Source: CAZFPA01 sp964520975
Lineage (GTDB): Bacteria; Bacillota; Negativicutes; Selenomonadales; Selenomonadaceae
NCBI GenBank assembly: GCA_964520975.1
Contig: CAZFPA010000081.1
Span: 1-7,902, forward strand
Reading direction: 5' to 3'
DNA length: 7,902 nucleotides
Part shown: positions 5,336 to 7,902 of the stretch, in pieces
Layout of the letters: every line of letters begins with the position of its first letter
How positions within the stretch are numbered: the stretch's first letter is position 1
Translations under genes and position numbers: made by a program
Notes under the pieces: model-generated
Told to the model about the DNA's origin: nothing
Databases searched by the model: none
The model's input: only the letters and a program-made list of their open reading frames with translations

Positions 5336-5405
5336 GTAGCTAAGCTTTGGGGAAACGGGAAGGAAAGAGGCCGGGACGACGGCGAAAGCAAAGGAGGGGC
5401 CGGAC

Positions 5406-5858
5406 ATGAAATGGATCAATCATCAGATCGTAACGGGCATGGCAGTCTATGCGGCCACGAATAATCTGCTTTTTGCTGCCTGCAGCATGGCCGGAGCCGT
5501 ACTGCCGGACAAGATCGAGGGCAATCCGCGCGAGGCGGCCAGCTACTGGAGCTGGCGCAGCCGTCATCGTGGCTGGTCACATTGGCCGGCACCCTATCTG
5601 CTGGTCATTGCCGTGCTGCTGGTCGTGAACCGCCAGGGCCTGGCCGCGGCGGACATGTGGGATATGAGCAGTATCGCGTTATGGATGATGGCCGGTGCGC
5701 TGCTGCATATCATCGAGGACGCCCTCTGCGGCAAGGTCCCGTTGCTGCGTCTGTCCCAAAAGGTGGGGATCCGGCTTTTCAAGGTAGGCTCCTTCACGGA
5801 ATATTTCTTTTCCATCGCCCTGGTGCTCGTCTGCTACCTTTTCAAGGTCAGTCGTTAA
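5406..5858 (+). CDS. YdjM/DUF457-family membrane-bound putative metal-dependent hydrolase
   Basis: This is a small integral membrane protein of 150 residues. It carries the conserved polar set of the YdjM (LexA-binding, inner membrane-associated putative hydrolase) family: NHQIVTG with His6, AGAVLPDKIEG (29-39) with Asp35, HRGWSHW (54-60) with His54 and His59, GALLHIIEDAL (97-107) with His101 and Asp105, and FKVGSFTEYFF (125-135) with Glu132. These residues, spread over hydrophobic segments near 8-30, 62-75, 88-104 and 133-147, are thought in the family to form a metal site facing the membrane. The substrate is unknown. The family usually has 'LPD(I/L)D'; here the position after LPD is Lys-Ile-Glu. 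The start is firm because of the AAAGGAGG eight bases upstream. It has its own promoter and no visible terminator, so some readthrough into the bisphosphatase gene 154 bases on is possible. Confidence 0.82.
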   Translation: MKWINHQIVTGMAVYAATNNLLFAACSMAGAVLPDKIEGNPREAASYWSWRSRHRGWSHWPAPYLLVIAVLLVVNRQGLAAADMWDMSSIALWMMAGALLHIIEDALCGKVPLLRLSQKVGIRLFKVGSFTEYFFSIALVLVCYLFKVSR

Positions 5859-5908
5859 GGGGCGGAAGAGGGGGCAGGGATTTATTTCAAAAAAACAGAA
5901 AAGAAACA

Positions 5909-5961
5909 AAATTTCTATTCGTGAAAATATATTTTTCGTGCTATGATATATATAGAAATTT
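5909..5961. promoter_or_regulatory. Perfect 10-bp inverted repeat bracketing the fbp promoter
   Basis: AAATTTCTAT at 5909-5918 is the exact reverse complement of ATAGAAATTT at 5952-5961, with 33 bases between the arms. The left arm abuts the -35 region. The right arm covers the predicted transcription start just after the -10 element at 5942-5947. Two copies of a site in opposite orientation around a promoter suggest repressor binding or looping. The region is AT-rich, which raises the chance of coincidence. Confidence 0.45.
5918..5947 (+). promoter_or_regulatory. Predicted promoter of the fructose bisphosphatase gene
   Basis: TATGAT at 5942-5947 matches the -10 consensus at five of six positions. 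It is preceded by TGC (5939-5941), which makes an extended -10. The -35 region is poor: TTCGTG at 5918-5923 lies 18 bases upstream, so activity would depend on the extended -10 or an activator. Transcription would begin near 5954, giving a leader of about 59 bases. Confidence 0.6.
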
Positions 5962-6012
5962 CAACACCGGGCGGAGCCTGGCTGCTGAATGCGCATGGAA
6001 AGGTGCTGCTGC

Positions 6013-7902
6013 ATGGAATCTTCAAGACAACAGGAACAGACGAAAAAAAATAAATATCTGCGGCTGCTTTCGGAGAAATATCCGACGAAGCAGTCCGTGT
6101 ATGCCAAGCTCATCCATCTGCAGGCGATGCAGAGCCTGCCAAAGGGGATCGAGCATTTCATGAGTGACCTGCACGGAGAATACGAGCTGTTTTTCCATAT
6201 TCTCAATAACTGCTCCGGGGTCATTCGGGAAAAGGTCGACTACGTGTTTGGCGCGCGGCTCACGGATGAGGAAAAGGCGGATTTCTGCACGCTGATCTAC
6301 TATCCCAAGGAGAAAATCGAACGCATGCGCATCGAGCGCAAGAATACACCGGAATGGTATCGCGTGAACCTTTCTCGCCTGCTGGAGGTTGCCAAGCTCA
6401 TGTCCTATAAATACCCTTCGGCCAAAGTGCGCAGCTTTCTGCCGAAGAGCTATGAGTCCGTCATCATCGAGCTGCTCAATACGCATCCGGAGGCCGATAA
6501 GGCCCAGTTCATCTATCATAAGCGCCTGCTCAATATGATCGTGCAGATCGACAGCGCCCCGGACTTCATCCGAGCTCTGACCGTGCTCATCAAGCGCCTG
6601 GCCGTTGACCATCTGCATATCGTGGGCGATTTCTTTGACCGCGGCAAGCGCCCGGATGCCATCCTCGATATGCTCATGCAGCATCATTCCCTGGATATCC
6701 AATGGGGCAACCACGATGTGCTCTGGATGGGGGCCGCCTGCGGCAGCGATGTCTGCATTGCCGGCGTCGTGCGCAACAGCCTGCGCTACAACAACACGGA
6801 TGTGCTGGAGAAGGGCTATGCCATCAGTTTGCGGCCGCTTTCCCTGTTTGCGGCGCGCATGTACCCGGATGAAAACCCGTTGAAGGCCTCGGAACGGGCC
6901 ATTTCAATGATTATGTTCAAGCTCGAGGGCCAGCTCATCCAGCGCAATCCGGATTTCCACATGGAGAACCGGCTGCTGCTGGATAAGATCGACTACGCCT
7001 CCTCCTGTATCATGCTTGGTGATAAGCGGTACGAGCTCGAAAACGCCTATTTCCCCACCATTGATCCGGAGAAGCCTTACGACCTTACGGAAGAGGAGGA
7101 AAATATCATCCATGATCTGCGCTCCTTCTTCCTGGAGAGCGAAAAGCTGCGGCGCCATACGGCCTTTTTGTACAAAAAGGGCAGCATGTACACCTGCTTC
7201 AACGAAAATCTGCTGTTTCACGGCTGCGTGCCGATGAACAGCGATGGGAGCTTTGCCGAGATCACCTTTGCGGGGCGCACCTACAAGGGACGGGCCTACA
7301 TGGACTTCACGGATGCCTATGCGCGGCGGGCCTTCTCCTATCGGGAGCAGAGTGCGCTGGATTTCATGTGGTTCCTGTGGTGCGGCCGTCTTTCGCCGCT
7401 CTCCGGGCGGGAGTTCAAGACCTTTGAGCGCATGATGCTCGAGGACGAGCGCACCTGGAAGGAGCCGTCCGATCCCTATTTCAAGCTGGTCGAAGATGAG
7501 GAAATCTGCGAAATGGTGCTGGCGGAATTCGGCCTGAATCCCAAGCGGGGCCATATCATCAACGGGCATGTACCGGTCAAGGTGAAAAAGGGCGAAAGCC
7601 CTGTAAAGGCGCATGGCAAGGCTATCGTCATCGATGGCGGCTTCTGCCGGGCCTACCATAAGAAAACGGGCATCTCGGGCTATACGCTCATCTCGAATTC
7701 CCGCGGGCTGCGTCTGCTCGAGCATCAGGCGGTGGCCGATGTGCGGCTGGCGCTGAAGGAGAACAAGGATATTGAGTCGGTATCGGAAACTGTCGAGCTG
7801 CAGGCCTGCCATACGACCGTGGGCGATACGGACGAGGGCCGCAGCATCCAGGAGGAGGTAACAGACCTCTATAATCTGCTGCTGGCCTATCAGAACGGCA
7901 TT
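6013..7902 (+). CDS. fbp: Fructose-1,6-bisphosphatase class III, 3' end outside the window
   Basis: This cytoplasmic gluconeogenic enzyme hydrolyses fructose-1,6-bisphosphate to fructose-6-phosphate. Six hundred and thirty codons are open to the last base of the window with no stop. Family members have about 640-670 residues, so only a short tail is missing. The metallophosphatase-type metal motifs are in order: FMSDLHGEYE (49-58, Asp52 and His54), HIVGDFFDRG (202-211, Asp206, Asp209, Arg210), IQWGNHDVLWMG (229-240, Asn233, His234), LLFHGCVP (400-407, His403) and NGHVPVK (517-523, His519). A DGGF motif at 541-544 follows. NSLRYNN (255-261) is also typical of the family. I chose ATG 6013 because GGAAAGG at 5997-6003 lies nine bases upstream and the product begins like known class III proteins. 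In-frame ATGs at 5989 and 5995 would add MRMERCCC or fewer residues and have poorer spacing. The type is characteristic of Firmicutes and Bacteroidetes. Confidence 0.95.
   Translation, partial: MESSRQQEQTKKNKYLRLLSEKYPTKQSVYAKLIHLQAMQSLPKGIEHFMSDLHGEYELFFHILNNCSGVIREKVDYVFGARLTDEEKADFCTLIYYPKEKIERMRIERKNTPEWYRVNLSRLLEVAKLMSYKYPSAKVRSFLPKSYESVIIELLNTHPEADKAQFIYHKRLLNMIVQIDSAPDFIRALTVLIKRLAVDHLHIVGDFFDRGKRPDAILDMLMQHHSLDIQWGNHDVLWMGAACGSDVCIAGVVRNSLRYNNTDVLEKGYAISLRPLSLFAARMYPDENPLKASERAISMIMFKLEGQLIQRNPDFHMENRLLLDKIDYASSCIMLGDKRYELENAYFPTIDPEKPYDLTEEEENIIHDLRSFFLESEKLRRHTAFLYKKGSMYTCFNENLLFHGCVPMNSDGSFAEITFAGRTYKGRAYMDFTDAYARRAFSYREQSALDFMWFLWCGRLSPLSGREFKTFERMMLEDERTWKEPSDPYFKLVEDEEICEMVLAEFGLNPKRGHIINGHVPVKVKKGESPVKAHGKAIVIDGGFCRAYHKKTGISGYTLISNSRGLRLLEHQAVADVRLALKENKDIESVSETVELQACHTTVGDTDEGRSIQEEVTDLYNLLLAYQNGI

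Larger units (their letters stand above)
4995..5405. other. 411-base divergent intergenic region
   Basis: This gap lies between the divergent DUF2939-type and YdjM-like genes. It holds a minus-strand promoter near 5111-5140, overlapped by an imperfect palindrome at 5130-5150. It also has a leader hairpin at 5046-5080, a plus-strand terminator-like hairpin at 5171-5209 and a plus-strand promoter at 5306-5335. A 22-codon frame runs from ATG 5092 to TAG 5158-5160, and the same frame then stays open to TGA 5230-5232. I do not call it a gene. Between about 5210 and 5300 I see nothing I can name. Confidence 0.6.

Noticed and set aside
5989..6012. Earlier starts for fbp at 5989 or 5995
   Set aside because: They would add a Cys-Cys-Cys leader not expected in the family, and GGAG at 5973-5976 is 12 or more bases away. 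ATG 6013 has GGAAAGG at good spacing.
6022..7812. Two long minus-strand frames (6022-6714 and 6904-7812)
   Set aside because: Both are antisense to the fructose bisphosphatase, which has continuous motifs across the region. They show no ribosome binding sites or domains.
1..7902. CRISPR arrays, tRNA or rRNA genes, insertion sequences
   Set aside because: I saw no regularly spaced repeats, no cloverleaf-like segments with conserved T-loop, no rRNA sequence, and no transposase-like frame or flanking target duplications.

Overview
This looks like chromosomal DNA from a fairly GC-rich, low-complexity Firmicute. A class III fructose-1,6-bisphosphatase, a mannose-family PTS with separate IIB, IIC, IID and IIA genes, strong AGGAGG-type ribosome binding sites and TATAAT-like promoters together suggest the Negativicutes (Selenomonas/Mitsuokella-like). 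That lineage is an inference from gene content and base usage, not a search result. I see no mobile element, CRISPR array, tRNA or rRNA.

Bases 1-3782 (+ strand) form an amino-sugar uptake operon: PTS IIB, IIC, IID, IIA, then an N-acetylglucosamine/N-acetylgalactosamine-6-phosphate deacetylase. The IIB and IIC most resemble the N-acetylgalactosamine (Aga) branch. The PTS would import and phosphorylate an N-acetylhexosamine at carbon 6, and the deacetylase would release acetate. The deaminase/isomerase needed to reach fructose-6-phosphate (NagB or AgaS) is not in the window. IIC/IID overlap by 14 bases and IIA/deacetylase by one base, which suggests translational coupling. A terminator-shaped hairpin sits between IID and IIA, so the last two genes may be expressed at a different level from the first three.

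Bases 3779-3912 are a dense, nested set of perfect inverted repeats between the convergent deacetylase and DUF2939-type genes. The set includes a 17-bp bidirectional terminator.

Bases 3900-4994 (- strand) encode a membrane-anchored protein with a DUF2939-like extracytoplasmic region and a helical tail. The 411-base gap 4995-5405 carries divergent promoters, a leader hairpin, a palindrome over one promoter and a terminator-like hairpin that no clear gene explains.

Bases 5406-5858 (+) encode a small YdjM/DUF457-family membrane protein with a conserved His/Asp set. Bases 6013-7902 (+) encode a class III fructose-1,6-bisphosphatase that runs off the window after 630 codons. Its promoter is bracketed by a perfect 10-bp inverted repeat. 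The bisphosphatase makes fructose-6-phosphate in gluconeogenesis, the same intermediate that amino-sugar catabolism feeds, but the two units are separated by the convergent gene and are probably regulated independently.

I found no clearly new multi-gene system. The most interesting material is the regulatory structure between genes and a substituted substrate-binding loop in the deacetylase.
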